Source of the DNA: Paramacrobiotus metropolitanus
Lineage: Eukaryota > Tardigrada > Eutardigrada > Parachela > Macrobiotidae
Length of the DNA: 64,000 nt
Assembly (NCBI RefSeq): GCF_019649055.1
Contig: NW_026570346.1
Span: forward strand, 124,001 to 188,000
Direction of reading: 5' to 3'
Part shown: positions 47,600 through 58,800 of the stretch, in pieces
How positions within the stretch are numbered: position 1 is the first letter of the stretch
Layout of the letters: each line of letters starts with the position of its first letter
Program-made: the position numbers and the translations under genes
Notes under the pieces: generated by a model
What the model was told of the DNA's origin: nothing
What the model saw: the letters and a program-made list of their open reading frames with translations, nothing else
Databases searched by the model: none

Positions 47600-48150
47600 C
47601 AACTCTGATTATGGGCCGATCCCCTTTAAATTTTGCATGTAAACCAACATATGTATGAAGATCGTTTTTACACGGAATCACCGCTCTGGAATTTTTTTTC
47701 ACAATTTAAAATCAATTTTCAAATGAAATTTTAGAATGAATCGTGCATGTACACGAACTTGGTACCATGGAAAGAGTAAGTACCGGTAATATTCTGGCAA
47801 AATGATTTTGAAAGAAATTTGCATTTTGCAGAAATTTTCGCAGCAGATGCTAAATCAAGTTTCCAAAAGCTGCCATCTGTTCGCCCACCGGAAGCAGTTG
47901 GATTTTGTAAATGGAAGCAGTTGGATTTTGTAATTTTGAAGTTTTTAGTTTACTTATTTTTACAGAACGTCTAAGCAACTGGAAAGTGGAAGCGAACAAA
48001 TTTACGGTGAAATTCAGGTTAGGTAGCGAGAAATCAACTGACTAGCTATCAGAATCAAATAAAATAAAACCAAAATGTGCTTGGCAGTGCGCTGAAGGGA
48101 AAGTTCTTGTGCATGTGCACGAATTAGGTACCACGTATTGTACCTTTCTA
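47600..48150. mobile_element. TTAA-MITE fragments
   Basis: 47600-47770 has ATTATGGGCCGATCCCCTTT, GCATGTAAACCAACATATG and GAAGATCGTTTTTACAC, then skips to the terminal GTACACGAACTTGGTACCATG. 48090-48150 has another terminal piece, CATGTGCACGAATTAGGTAC. Confidence 0.7.
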
Positions 48151-48665
48151 TCATAAGGATTCTTGTTGTTGTAATTAACTCGATTATTATTAAATAACCT
48201 GATTCCCGTCCCCGTAGCGAGTTAACGAACTGCGTTGGAGATAAACCGCTGTAGGATTAGGTCAGGTGGCGTCCTGCGGTGAACTGCTACTGCAGTTGGC
48301 AACAAGTGTTTCTTGAGTGAACGTTTCTTAGTGATCAAACACGAAAAACGAGACTACTTAAGTACTAAATACTCAACTTGCATCCCTATCGGCTGTAAAT
48401 AAATACAATCCGCAAACATATCTGTCACGTATGGCAAATAGGGATACTATTTAATACGACGTAAATGGTAGCTAGCCAGTATGAGACCTGAGCAAAAACA
48501 GCCATCAATACAACCAGCACTCAATGCGTTGCTAAGTACTGGTACAACAAAGCAGATACACGGGAACACAACAATGTCATGGATAGAAAAGATTTACTTC
48601 ACACAATAAGAGAGAAGACATAATGATTAGTAGCATCCCTGGTTAACAGCATCGAAATGCAGCCA
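48150..48665. other. 3' flank of coiled-coil/zinc-finger gene
   Basis: No gene. It probably includes the 3' UTR of the minus-strand gene; TTATTGTGTGAAGTAAATC lies just past the stop codon region (minus strand). Confidence 0.4.
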
Positions 48666-49895
48666 TCATTTAATGGATTCCGGTCGCACCTTGCCGCTGT
48701 GAATTCTGGTAACATGGCGTTTCTTGCCGGCAGCGCTACGCAAGGTCTTCTCGCAGCCATCCACCCCGCACGGAAACAGATCCATGCGCGGCTGCCGCGG
48801 ACACGCATGCCACTGCAGCGCCGCGGCACTGGCATGCGGCACTAAGCAGACTTTGCAGCGGAATACCGGCGGCAACGAGATCTGCCGTCTGCGTTTCGCC
48901 GGCACGCCCTGCGCCGTCCGTGAACGCTGGCCCTCCACCCGATGGGGCACCGTAGCGCCAGTCACGGAACCGCTGGTTCCCGCGGAGACCCGGTTCGTGG
49001 CTGCTGCCGTCGAGTTGCGATGGAATTTCGTGTACACGATGGACGGATGGACATCGGAACTGAGTTGACCAAGGAGGACGTGCGGGGCTCCGGGGAGCTG
49101 TGCGGACTGCCCAGTGGGGAGGGCAGGAGGCGGGGCCACGCGCGCGTCACCCGAGAAAGGAATGGCGCCGCCTACGGGCAGCAGCGGGGCGGCCGTCGGC
49201 TGCTTGTTGGTTTCCACGTGATCGGCGATCGTTCCAAGCGGAAGCGGTGGCACTGGAGCGGGCAATGCAGGCACCAGCTCCGCTGCGCCATCGACACCCG
49301 CCACGGGATGCCTGAAATAAAGCGCAAGTAGCAGGAGCGCTGATATGCTGCAGCAGACTTCGAATACAACAAATTTTGCTAATAGAAATTTTGCAGTTGG
49401 TCTCTGCTCTGCGTTAATACAGAATACCAACGATGCACCGTAATTGCGCGACGCTTGAACGAGTTTATTTTGCTCCTTACTGTCCAGCAGCGGCAATACG
49501 CGGAAATGGAGCGGCCGCCGGCATCTGCGTTGGTCCGACCGCATCCGGGTGTTTGGCGAAGAGCGCTTGCACGGTGGCGTTGAAGTGCAGGAGCTTAGCA
49601 CTGCGCGCCGTCTCCTCCGCTAAGCGGGTCTCCAGATTCATATTACGGAACTGCTGGTCGCCAATCAGCTGGTTCTTGGCGGCCATCTCCGCGCGCAGAC
49701 TGCCCACCGTGGCCTGCAGTTCCGCGATGACAGCGTCGCGTTCCACTATTTGCTGATGCAGCGTCCCGGCCTCTGCAAGTACCGATTCGCTATTAATTTT
49801 GTCGATGCAACTAGCGTATCGAAAGCCCAATGAATGCCGGTTAACAGAACCGCGCAGCACTCACGTGCGGCGAGTCGTTTGTCCTCTGCCAACAT
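48666..49895 (-). CDS. Coiled-coil and C2H2 zinc-finger protein
   Basis: Three exons: 49895-49865, 49772-49481 and 49311-48666 (969 nt, 322 aa). Introns are 92 bp (phase 1; GTGAGT...TTGCAG) and 169 bp (phase 2; GTAAGG...TTTCAG). Residues 1 to about 75 (MLAEDKRLAAQAGTLHQQIV...) form a charged heptad coiled coil, for dimerisation by inference. A Pro/Ala-rich linker follows to about residue 220. Then comes a basic KRRR cluster (247-250) that could act as a nuclear signal, an atypical C2HC finger (C260, C263, H276, C278) and a standard C2H2 finger (C289, C294, H307, H312). The protein ends HSGKVRPESIK. The 311-aa continuous frame through this region reads across the 169-bp intron and is not the product. 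I do not recognise an ortholog; a sequence-specific DNA- or RNA-binding role is inferred from the finger. Confidence 0.85.
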
Positions 49896-50164
49896 GGTCC
49901 TTAAGCGCTGATACTGCTACAAGCAAAGCATTTATCATGGTAACCAGTCGGCTAGGAAGGACCGCGTGGCAGATTCTTACTTCATCCAGTGCCTGGATCG
50001 CTTCATGTCCGCCGCTCCTTGACTGGGCTATAAGACAACCAGAAACTTTGACCAGAGTAACTACTACCGGGTACGTCCTGCCAGCTGCCCTACTTCCGGC
50101 TACATTAACATCAGCAATCTAGCATCGGATTTTCAGCCTTCGAATTACGATGCTTGTAACTTAA

Positions 50165-50834
50165 GGGATTTGGCTCGGTACATAGCACCAAATTTGTATA
50201 CACCCACGGCAACTTTCGCTGTCGCGCTCTCCCAGACACTTTTTTGCATTGCTTTATGATATTTCGTAGTCAAAGGATTCGTATATATAGGCGAAAAAAC
50301 CGGTTGTGCGCGCAAAATCAGGTATTAGTGAAATAAAATTTCAAAAGTTAAAACGCGCGGGAGGTGTACCAAAAGTCTCATTATGAACCGATGCTCTTCA
50401 AATTTGCACGAAAACACACATTAATATGAAGATCGTTTTGGTACGAAACCAGCTTTCTACCATTTTTTTCAAATTTTAACATGAATTTCAAAAATTTTAA
50501 AACTTGATTTAGAATTTGAAAAAGATGGTAGAAAGCTGGTTCGGTACCGAATCGATCTTCGTAATAATGTGCATTTTCGTGCAAAATTTGAGGAGCTTCG
50601 GTTTATAATGCGACTTTTGGTACACCTGTCGCGCGTTTTAACTTTTGGAATTTATTTCACTAATAACTCCCGAACCGGATGTTGCGCGCGCAAACGGATT
50701 TCACGCCTACGTATATAAATTCTTTGGCTACAAAATGTCATAAAGCAATGCAGAAAAAAGTATTTAGGGGTGCGCGACAGCGAAAGTTCCCGTGAATGCA
50801 CCCGAATTTGGTACTATGTACCGGGCCAAATCCC
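50165..50834. mobile_element. Complete TTAA MITE (reference copy)
   Basis: Flanked by TTAA on both sides (50161-50164 and 50835-50838). Termini are GGGATTTGGCTCGGTACATA and, inverted, TATGTACCGGGCCAAATCCC. The whole 670 bp folds back on itself: the outer arm with ACTTTCGCTGTCGCGC, the inner arm with ACGCGCGGGAGGTGTACC, and a central arm GAAACCAGCTTTCTACCATTT meeting its inverse near 50525. There is no open frame of note, so it moves non-autonomously if at all. TTAA target sites are used by piggyBac-type elements, but these begin with CCC, not GGG, so the superfamily is unresolved. Confidence 0.92.
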
Positions 50835-50839
50835 TTAAA

Positions 50840-52340
50840 CAGCAAACAGAAACCAGCGTTAATCAGTACACAGATTTCATGACTACTGCGTAATACCTGT
50901 TTCGGCTGAACGATGCAGTGGCGGTTCGTTAATATTCGCGCCGGTCATGGTGCCGCTATCCGCTATCCTGGGTTCCCAGTGTGCTGATGAAAGTTCTGGA
51001 CCCAGGCAAAAAATTTATGCCATAAGTGCAGCACAAAATTACTCACAAATGCATTTACATCGGAGGTCGATTAGCCGTTACCGTGAGACTGGAAAACCAG
51101 GAAATTACGCGCTTCCACCGAAATAATTGAAAAGGTCGCGATTTTGAAGATTTAATGGGTTCTTACCGTTTAGGCGTTGCGTCTCTTTATACTCCTGCAA
51201 CCAAACGGCAAACAGTTATTGCTGTGCTGCAGTAACTACTCTAGTAGATGGGTTACAAATTTCGGTGGCGACTAATAAAATAAACCATCAAGGTATCAAT
51301 TACAATCACTGACTTTTACGGACGAGATGGCCTTCAGAGTCAAGAACAACTTCAAACCGCGTTTAAACGCGCTTTAGAAACTGATAACTGGAGAAAACTG
51401 CTGACATGATAGCAGAGACAGGGCGAAGAAAATGCTTGTGCCCTGCCCGAATAAAATAGCCAAGGTCACGAAACAGGATCCGGGCGGTTTTTACGGAGAA
51501 ACGAAGACGATTGTCCGCTACGCCTTATTTTAAGGAAGCAGGTAACAAGATTACTTTAAATTATCCTGCACCATCCACAGTGCCAATATTGCACACTTAA
51601 AGCATTTTCGTCGAAAGACATTACGTGCCTCGTCGAACTACTATTCGGTACTCGCAGTGGAGGATAATTTTCGCATCCGGCAGCACTAGCAGCACCACAG
51701 AGTATGGTGTGCTCATACACGTTACAGACGCTTCGGATTGCCACTTGCTGCACTTTGTCCGAGCTGTTAATTGCTGGATACCTATCTGCCAAGGAAGCGG
51801 TTGTATTACCATTGCGAATCTTGATTCATCCAGGCGGTTAAGGTGCCCATAAATTTATCGGAAATTTTGTAAGCTCCAGCCATTTTAATCCTACTCGATG
51901 ATTACTAAACACATCGTTAATCTTTATGATGCCACGCCATTTGTTGTTGTTGACTTGTGCGATCCCAGTAAGGATCGTTCTTGCCCATTAGCTTCGTCAA
52001 TGAAAAATAGGAGATATCAGAGATTGTGTACTTAAGGTTCTTTGGCATGTATCGGCATCGAGAAGTTGTTTTGCCGTGTTTGTCACGGATTGCGTAAAAT
52101 CTTGCTGATACCGCATCGGACTACCATGCCATGGCGCAATGCCTGGGATCTGTTTGGATTTTTGTGGATACTGCGTGTTTGTGGGGCATTTTTACGGTCC
52201 GAATCCGTCCGATGGATGCATCATGTATGCTTCCGATCGTGGCACTCTGGCTACCCGTTTTGTCACAACCCAACTATTCGAAGACTCAACGAGCGGTTAG
52301 TCGTCATGCTCTCGCTTTGAATTGCTGGATCCACCATGTA
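50840..52340. other. No gene seen
   Basis: Unique-looking DNA. The plus-strand frame at 52042-52320 is Trp/Cys/His-rich, flanks the SINE copy and is probably part of the same repeat context. Confidence 0.4.
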
Positions 52341-52344
52341 TCAA

Positions 52345-52525
52345 TGGTCTGTGAGGAGAGAAGCGGCTCACGTACAGCGATAAAGTTTTTCGAAGGATTT
52401 CAACGTATTGCGGTGTGGTGTAGTGGTACTGCCTACGCGGATCTAACGACAAAGCCGGGGTTCGATTCCGCCATTGGCCCCTTTTTCAGCCGTTTCTCGG
52501 TTTCCCTCGGATTGCGCCCTGCCTA
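52345..52525 (+). mobile_element. tRNA-derived SINE-like repeat, copy 4
   Basis: AGAGAAGCGGCTCACGTACA module, tRNA-like TGCGGTGTGGTGTAGTGGTA, CTACGCGGATCTAACGACAAAG and GGGGTTCGATTCCGCC (best preserved box B), then GCCGTTTCTCGGTTTCCCTC and GATTGCGCCCTGCC. It lies outside the MIF duplication, so it is an independent insertion. Confidence 0.8.
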
Positions 52526-53026
52526 GAGGCCCTTGCCATCTCGTGCAGTCACTGCAGTGAGCCCTATGAGGCATCTCGATTGGGATCACGCGCTGGCAGC
52601 TGATAGATCGTGATTACTTGGCCTTGGCTGGCCTTAAACTGCCGCGAAAACAAAGCTGGCGACGAACAGTGTTTGTTGATAGCCCACATGGATTAGCCGC
52701 TTCATGTGGTCGGTCGACGAAAACTTTCCGCTGGCGACGGATGCCATTTATGCAAATGTAGCAACTGTTTATGCGCGTGGGGGACGCGCGTTGACATACC
52801 CGTCGGAGTGGAAAACTGCTCGCAGCTGCTTTTTACTGTAAGTCATCGCTTTTAAAGAAAATATCGATGACTGCACGGTACAAGTGTAATATAAACGTTA
52901 CAGTGGTGATGACTGTAATATAAATATTACATCCGACGGGAACAGATAGTTCCCGTCTAACTGCTAGTTGGTGGATTCACTGGATTCCTGATTAACCAGC
53001 GTGTGCGTTGTGATCCCGTGCGGAAA

Positions 53027-53374
53027 ATGCTTGATTTCCAACCCGACTGGGAAGTATCTGGATTTGCGCGCTTTATCATCGTGTGTGGATGGTGCAAACC
53101 ATTTCTGCATGTGACACCATCGGGCATACCGGCACAGGCCGTTCAATTGGCTCACATCGACGTCGGCCACCGCGTCCACGCTCCAATGCCGTCCGCGATA
53201 ATGCGCCGACGGACGCGGGTCGCAGGATTAGTAGTCGGGGAGAATCTGCGCGGAATAATTCAGCTGGATTACACCGTGACACAGTTCTACATAAATCTGG
53301 TAAGATCTGGCGAAGTTAAATTCGGACTGGTTGTAATGCACCAGAAATCTTATCCCGGACCGGAGTTTGGTTAA
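53027..53374 (+). CDS. Hypothetical 115-aa open frame, possibly a gene fragment
   Basis: Starts MLDFQPDWEVSGFARFIIV and stays open to a TAA at 53372-53374. Composition is mixed, with beta-like hydrophobic alternation (EVKFGLVVMHQK near the end). A second frame follows 10 nt later (MDMPKHTYQLVLEFLSLQHS). Part of that (AATTTCTATCGC...AAATACAAATTCACGGGTTA) is repeated at about 58725-58770, inside an intron of the four-repeat gene. No domain is recognised. GC is higher than in the flanks, which weakly supports past coding. It may equally be a decayed element. Confidence 0.3.
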   Translation: MLDFQPDWEVSGFARFIIVCGWCKPFLHVTPSGIPAQAVQLAHIDVGHRVHAPMPSAIMRRRTRVAGLVVGENLRGIIQLDYTVTQFYINLVRSGEVKFGLVVMHQKSYPGPEFG

Positions 53375-53739
53375 ATGGACATGCCGAAACACACCTACCA
53401 GCTTGTTTTAGAATTTCTATCGCTTCAGCACAGCGACAAATACAAATTCACGGGTTACGTCAAATTCTCCTACTACAGCGCACAATGCCAACCTATTTGT
53501 ATTCACGCTCTACATACATTTGGCATGGCTGCTGCACGACAAGCATCCATCTAAATTATTAACTATCGATACAAGATTACAACTTGTAATCTTGTTTCTT
53601 GTATAGATTATCTGTTTGTTATTAAAGTAACTTTCCTCCTGATTTCTACCTTAATTATTGCGCGGATTGAATTCGTTATTGGCGTAGTGGCAATCGTTCG
53701 TATTGGAATCTTTCACCCTACATCCCGAGCTACCTACAT

Positions 53740-54060
53740 GTTAGAAATGACGGGACAAGCTTATAATATTGTACATACCTCACCTGCACCAACATCTTTT
53801 TGCAGTCAAGGCGATCGGTGGCGAACTGGAGCCAGCGATACGCATCCAGGACCAGGGGCGATACTTCCCAGCACAGATGCTTCTCTAACAAATCCGCAAT
53901 GTCCGCCTCTTCGCTATTCTTTACCTTTTTAAACAATCGAGCCCATCCAGCTCATGTTCGTCCACATCCAGCAATCCAGCAAGGTGTTCGGTGGGAATAT
54001 TTGTGGTGAATCTTGAAATCAATCGAGCCCAGCCGCTGCACGAGGACTTTCGCTCCATGC
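53740..54060 (-). pseudogene. Decayed minus-strand coding exon(s), helical protein
   Basis: On the minus strand one frame reads RFTTNIPTEHLAGLLDVDEH and continues to LDGLDCLK. After a 1-nt frame change at about 53935 it becomes KVKNSEEADIADLLEKHLC, then WEVSPLVLDAYRWLQFATD and KKMLVQ, followed by a CAG|GTGAGG donor-like site. The product would be all-helical and amphipathic; a death-fold or BTB-associated helical domain is conceivable but unproven. The counterpart in the 0.8-kb duplicate has stops in the same place. Either a real intron hides here or the gene is broken. Confidence 0.4.
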
Positions 54061-54192
54061 CACTGGAGCGGAACTCTTCGGGCAACGGCACACTGGGCTA
54101 TCGCCAGTATTCCCGCAACGCAACGCTGCTGCAGCACCCGGGATTCCACATCGCCCTCGTCACAAACGTCGCCGTAATACTGTATACGGGCT

Positions 54193-54300
54193 AGAGGCAG
54201 CCAAATTGTCATTTCCATAGGGTTGAGGCTCCCAGTTTCAGCCAGTTCCCAGTTGCCGGCTAAAACTGGGAGCCGCAGCCCGATGGAAACAGGCTGCCAG
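54193..54300. repeat. GC-rich hairpin, 33-bp arms
   Basis: Left arm 54211-54243 (with GGCTCCCAGTTTCAGCC) and right arm 54258-54290 (GGCTAAAACTGGGAGCC) pair with about four mismatches over a 14-nt loop. An outer GGCAGCC/GGCTGCC pair extends it. It lies in sequence absent from the duplicate at 0.9 kb, so it may be a small inserted MITE. Confidence 0.88.
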
Positions 54301-54409
54301 AGTTCTGTGGTTAATAATAATTTTTATAGAGATCACTAATAATATCAGTCATAACACGGCGGCGACCAGAGATGGTGTACCAAGCTGCATATGCAGTACT
54401 TACACAGTT

Positions 54410-54490
54410 ATTAGGGGGGATCCATAAATTACGTACGCTGGTTCTTCGAAAATTTGGACCCCTGCCCCCAGCCTGGTACCCGGGTTCGTA
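54410..54490. mobile_element. Possible DNA-transposon terminus
   Basis: AGGGGGGATCCATAAATTAC then GTACGC, followed by a GGACCCCTGCCCCC run, resembles terminal sequences of DNA transposons I have seen in invertebrate genomes (GG...ATCCATAAATTACGT...). Only one end is visible, so confidence is low. Confidence 0.3.
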
Positions 54491-55431
54491 CTCCATGTTA
54501 AATCTATTAAAGTGTACTTTGTTAAAGTATTACCCTTTTTTATACTAGTTAGTACAAAACAACAACGAAATTAGAGGTACATCGTCCAAAGCCACAGCCA
54601 CAGGGAATGCATGCAGTTGCTAAGTCTTCACTTGTATCAATCACTTGAATTCACTTCCACAATATTTCGAGAACCTCGTGACATGCAAGTTTACCACGTG
54701 GATTACACCAACGGTGTGGCTTATATGTACGAGTACACGGATGGTGCGGACGAAATTCGTTTCCGTCTGGAACGGTCATGAACTGCATGGGTCCATGAAC
54801 AGCATACGGATACCAGTAGACTTTCCATTCAAACGCTGGTTATTCCGCAGCACTAGAAGCGTTAATCACTGCATAGACTGGAGAACTTTGCGATTTCGAG
54901 AGTAATATTAAAAGGGAATATTGTTCAGCGGCCGACACGATTTATGGGCAACTGCACGCCACGCGAGATCCATTAGCAAATTAAATTACGGTCGATACGC
55001 GACAGTCTCATTCTGGTTCGCCGTCGCAACGAACAGAATTCACGGTATATAGCACAGGCAGAGTGTGGTGTACAGAAACGGCCTGAACGCACACAAACTG
55101 CTCGATCAGCAGTGCCATACGCGGGTAAGTACATTCTGTGGCTCTGTTAATTTCGCACAGTCGCTGTATAAAGTGGACGTCAATTTGTTAGTGAAATAGT
55201 GTACGCAAGCAATTTTTTTTCAGTTGGACAATAATTCTTATGAAGTAACAAATTCTCTAGGTGTCAGGATCAGTGGCACAATGTGCCAGCTATGCGGTAT
55301 GTATTCGTTGTTGTTGAGCTAATAGTTTAGCACACGATTACTTGCTCAACGTTTCCTTCGATGTGTCACACGGGTATTTATCTGTAGAGAACTGTTCATC
55401 TAATAAAACGTAAGCTACAGCCGTTTCTTAA

Positions 55432-55650
55432 GGAAAATGACCCGGTGCATAGTGTCAAAAATGGAAAAGACACACTAAAACTTCGCTCTCGCGAACTGCG
55501 AATCACTTTTTTGTAATATTTTATGTCATTCTAAAGCAAATTGATTTGTATACATTGTTCTGAAAACCGTTTGCGCGCGTAACATCCGGTTGCCAAGATA
55601 TGGCGAACTCAAGTGGGCGAAAGTTTAAATGCAGTGCAGCAAACACACTA
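55432..55650. mobile_element. TTAA-MITE left arm
   Basis: After TTAA (55428-55431): GGAAAATGACCCGGTGCATA, AAAACTTCGCTCTCGCG, AAAACCGTTTGCGCGCG and AACATCCGGTTGCC. The element stops before the central part. It lies about 160 bp beyond the stop codon of the four-repeat gene. Confidence 0.78.
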
Positions 55651-55811
55651 ACGGCGCGATTGCATCACACCTGGGATAATCTCAGACAAATAACACACGC
55701 TGAAAAAGCCAAATAAACTACAGATTCAGCTGGCGAACAACTTGATGAAAGCACTTATGATACAGAGCTGTAGCTATTCACAAGAATCCAGGATGGGTTG
55801 ACGCGACGCGG

Positions 55812-58800
55812 TCATGCAATCACACAACCTTCGCCGCTGCCCGTTTGCCGTGTGTAGTTCTCTAACCGGGAATCCTGTCGCGTCCCGACCAATTCCGGCC
55901 GATCCATGCCGTCCGTGTAGATCCGGTATAGATACGCGAAGCGTTCATCGTCCCGCTCGGTGGACGGCGTGCTGGTGATGTAGGTGTCGTTCCACGTGTG
56001 CATGGCGTCGAAGCCGTACACCGACTCGCCACCATGCGCGTTGCGCATCACCAGCGTCTCCGCGCAGACGATGCGTACTTCCGCCGCCCGCACCCACTGA
56101 TCCGCACGCCGGCGACACGCTGCTTGCGTTTCAAAGACGCCCTTGGCGAAGAAACCCGGCTGTTTTCTCATCTCCGGGATGAGCAGTTTGGAGCGCAGTT
56201 GGATAGTTGGAAAGGACGCGGGACCGTCGGCCGCGCTCTCGATGACGAAAGCTACCCGCAGAAAGCTGAAAAACGGTTTTCAGAACATTGCATTCAAATC
56301 ATTTACTCGTATGCTCGTTCAAGTGAAACACTATGATAAGTGAATGAGCGATGGTCGTTCAAGTGAAACACCCAAAATATTAAATTCCCCAAACTGGTTT
56401 TCTTCCGGTTTCTTTCTGTATACAATTAAGAAGGATTTACCCTTTACAGAGTACTTGAAATTTTCAAAAAAGCTTGAACCGTTTTCTTGCTAATGCGTCG
56501 TAAAGAAATCAGTGACGAAAGCGCTTTAGCCCAGCTACTGCACTAGACTCATATAATTGGAGTCACCACCGTACATGGGCGGCTGCGCCATCGCCGTGTT
56601 AGAAGTTAATTTAGTTCAGCTTAATTTATATTTAATTTAGGTTTTTTCTTCATTTCTTCAAAGTTGATGTCTTTAAACTGAATTCGAGTTTCTCTAAATC
56701 AACTTCTAACACGGTGATAGCGAAGACGCCCATGCACGGTGGTGACTTCAGTTGTATGACCTTAGCGGTCTATAATGAGACTTTCGGTACACTCGAATGC
56801 ATGTAAACGCTTTGGAATTCCTTAAAACCATAAGTTCTGAACCGAATGTGTACATCTTGATCTGGGTACAAAATGTCATATAAGACAGCAAAAAAGTGTT
56901 TGGAAGTGCTCAAAAGTGACAGCTTTCATCCGTATACACCAATTTGATACCATGTACCAGGCCATTTCCTGTAAGTGAATTTAGCATTGGCGGGTGCACG
57001 TCAAATACTGACATCGGATAAACATATTTATCGCAAATCGAATAATTTTTCCGATTAAATCATTGCAGGATCAAATGTATCACTGCGATAATCAATACTG
57101 TATCTGTGGTTGCTGCTTCCTCAGCGCCTATTAACCCACCGGAGATAATTAAGGTATGTCTTGCGCTCATGGTACGCCATAACGTTGGTGTCGATGCCCT
57201 TGATGTAGCTCCAGCGGAACATGACCGTCTGCACGTTAACCAGACGGTAGTTGGGCGGCACCGTCACCAGCCACTGCTGGACACGCTGCAACACCACGGG
57301 AAAGCATTCCATGCGGGGATAGGTGAAGAAGCCTTCTTTCTCCAGCATCTGTGGCACAAAATCCTGGAATCCGACCTGGACATCGCCACCGGGACCGCGG
57401 ATGTAAAAGATGCGGATAAGGTGAACGAAGCGCTGACTGGCGAAACCCCGCTCCGTCCAGTTGGTGCGATCGGGGTCCAACGCTGCAGCAAAGGAGGGTA
57501 ATGAACTTCATTCTCACCGTCTCACCTTTTACAGAGGGTTGTTCTGCCAAGTGTACACTGCTGCAGTGTATGTATGTACCTATGTACGTAATACCGAAGT
57601 GTACGATACGATGCTGTTCTGTTGTACATAATTTCCCGTGTTTCGTTGTGCTATTCCAGCTAGCAACTTCCTGTTCTTTACTGCAGGTACTTAGCAACGA
57701 TTCCTATTATTCAGTTCAGCTGCGTTTTCTTATACGGTACAATAAAGATCAGATACAAACCGGTGCTTTGCACGGTACAAAGTTACTATACGCAAAGTTA
57801 CAAAGTTACAAAGTTAGTTAGTTACAAAGTTAGTATACGCACTTCTCAAACGTTGCCATACTTTACAACAGCTTACAAAGAATTCATTTTTACTCGCCGC
57901 AATAACATGTTACTTTTCCAAACATTTTATCATAGTGCCAAAAGATTCAGTCGTACTACGAACTGGACCGGGCCAGTTAAAATTTGTTACAGAGGAAAAC
58001 AATAAATTCATGCCCGGCACTTTGGTAATGTACAAGCTTAGGGGAAGCGGCCCGGTACATGGTATCAAATTTGTGGACTGGCTTGAAAACGTTCGCTTTC
58101 GCGCACTTCCAAACAGCTTTTTGTTTTGTTTTATGACATTTTGCCCAGATGCTTCGTATACATTGGCATGATGACCATTTGTGCGGGCAGTTATGGGTGG
58201 AAGTTAATTCAAACAGTTTAAAGGGACTCGGGTTACGGGCCGCTCTTCTTCTAGCTTCGCCTGTAAACGCAAATATGCATGAAAATCGTTCTTAAACCGA
58301 ATCACGGTTCCGGAATTGTTTTCACATTATCAAACGAAGTCTAAAAATTTTAAAAATTAGTTTAAAATGTGAAAAAAAATGCTGTAAAACGTGGTTCGGT
58401 GTGAAAACGATCTTCAAAGTTTAGATTTACGTCCATTTATGAGCAAACTTTACAGAAGATCGGTTTATATTGAGACTTTTGGTACACTTAATGCATTTAA
58501 ACTTCTTGAAATTTTCTAACAGCCATAACTTCCGAACCGGATATTACGAGCAGAAAAGGTTTTCACAAACAAGCAACACTCCATCGTGTACAAATCATGT
58601 GGCTGCAGAATGTCCTAAAGTAGAGCAAAAATGTATTTTGGAGTGAGCGAAAGTGAAAGTTTTCGTGTACTTATATTCACGAATTTGGTACCCTATACCG
58701 GGTTATTTTCCGTAACCCGTAATTTCTATCGCATTAATGCAGCCGTAAGTACAAATTCACGGGTTATGCCAACCTCCACAGTACGTATTGCTCGCCACGC

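Larger units (their letters stand above)
53930..55130. repeat. Segmental duplicate of 0.76-1.44 kb
   Basis: Counterpart of the block near the window start. It is longer because of about 480 bp at 54065-54545, which contains the 54193-54300 hairpin and the TACGTA-type terminus. Confidence 0.8.

Noticed and set aside
48666-49601. A single 311-aa open frame
   Set aside because: It reads through a 169-bp intron with consensus GTAAGG and TTTCAG ends. The spliced model gives a continuous coiled coil and the correct phase.
57601-57850. A minisatellite of AAAGTTAC units
   Set aside because: Only about five short units (57785-57835). It is real but too small and irregular to be informative.
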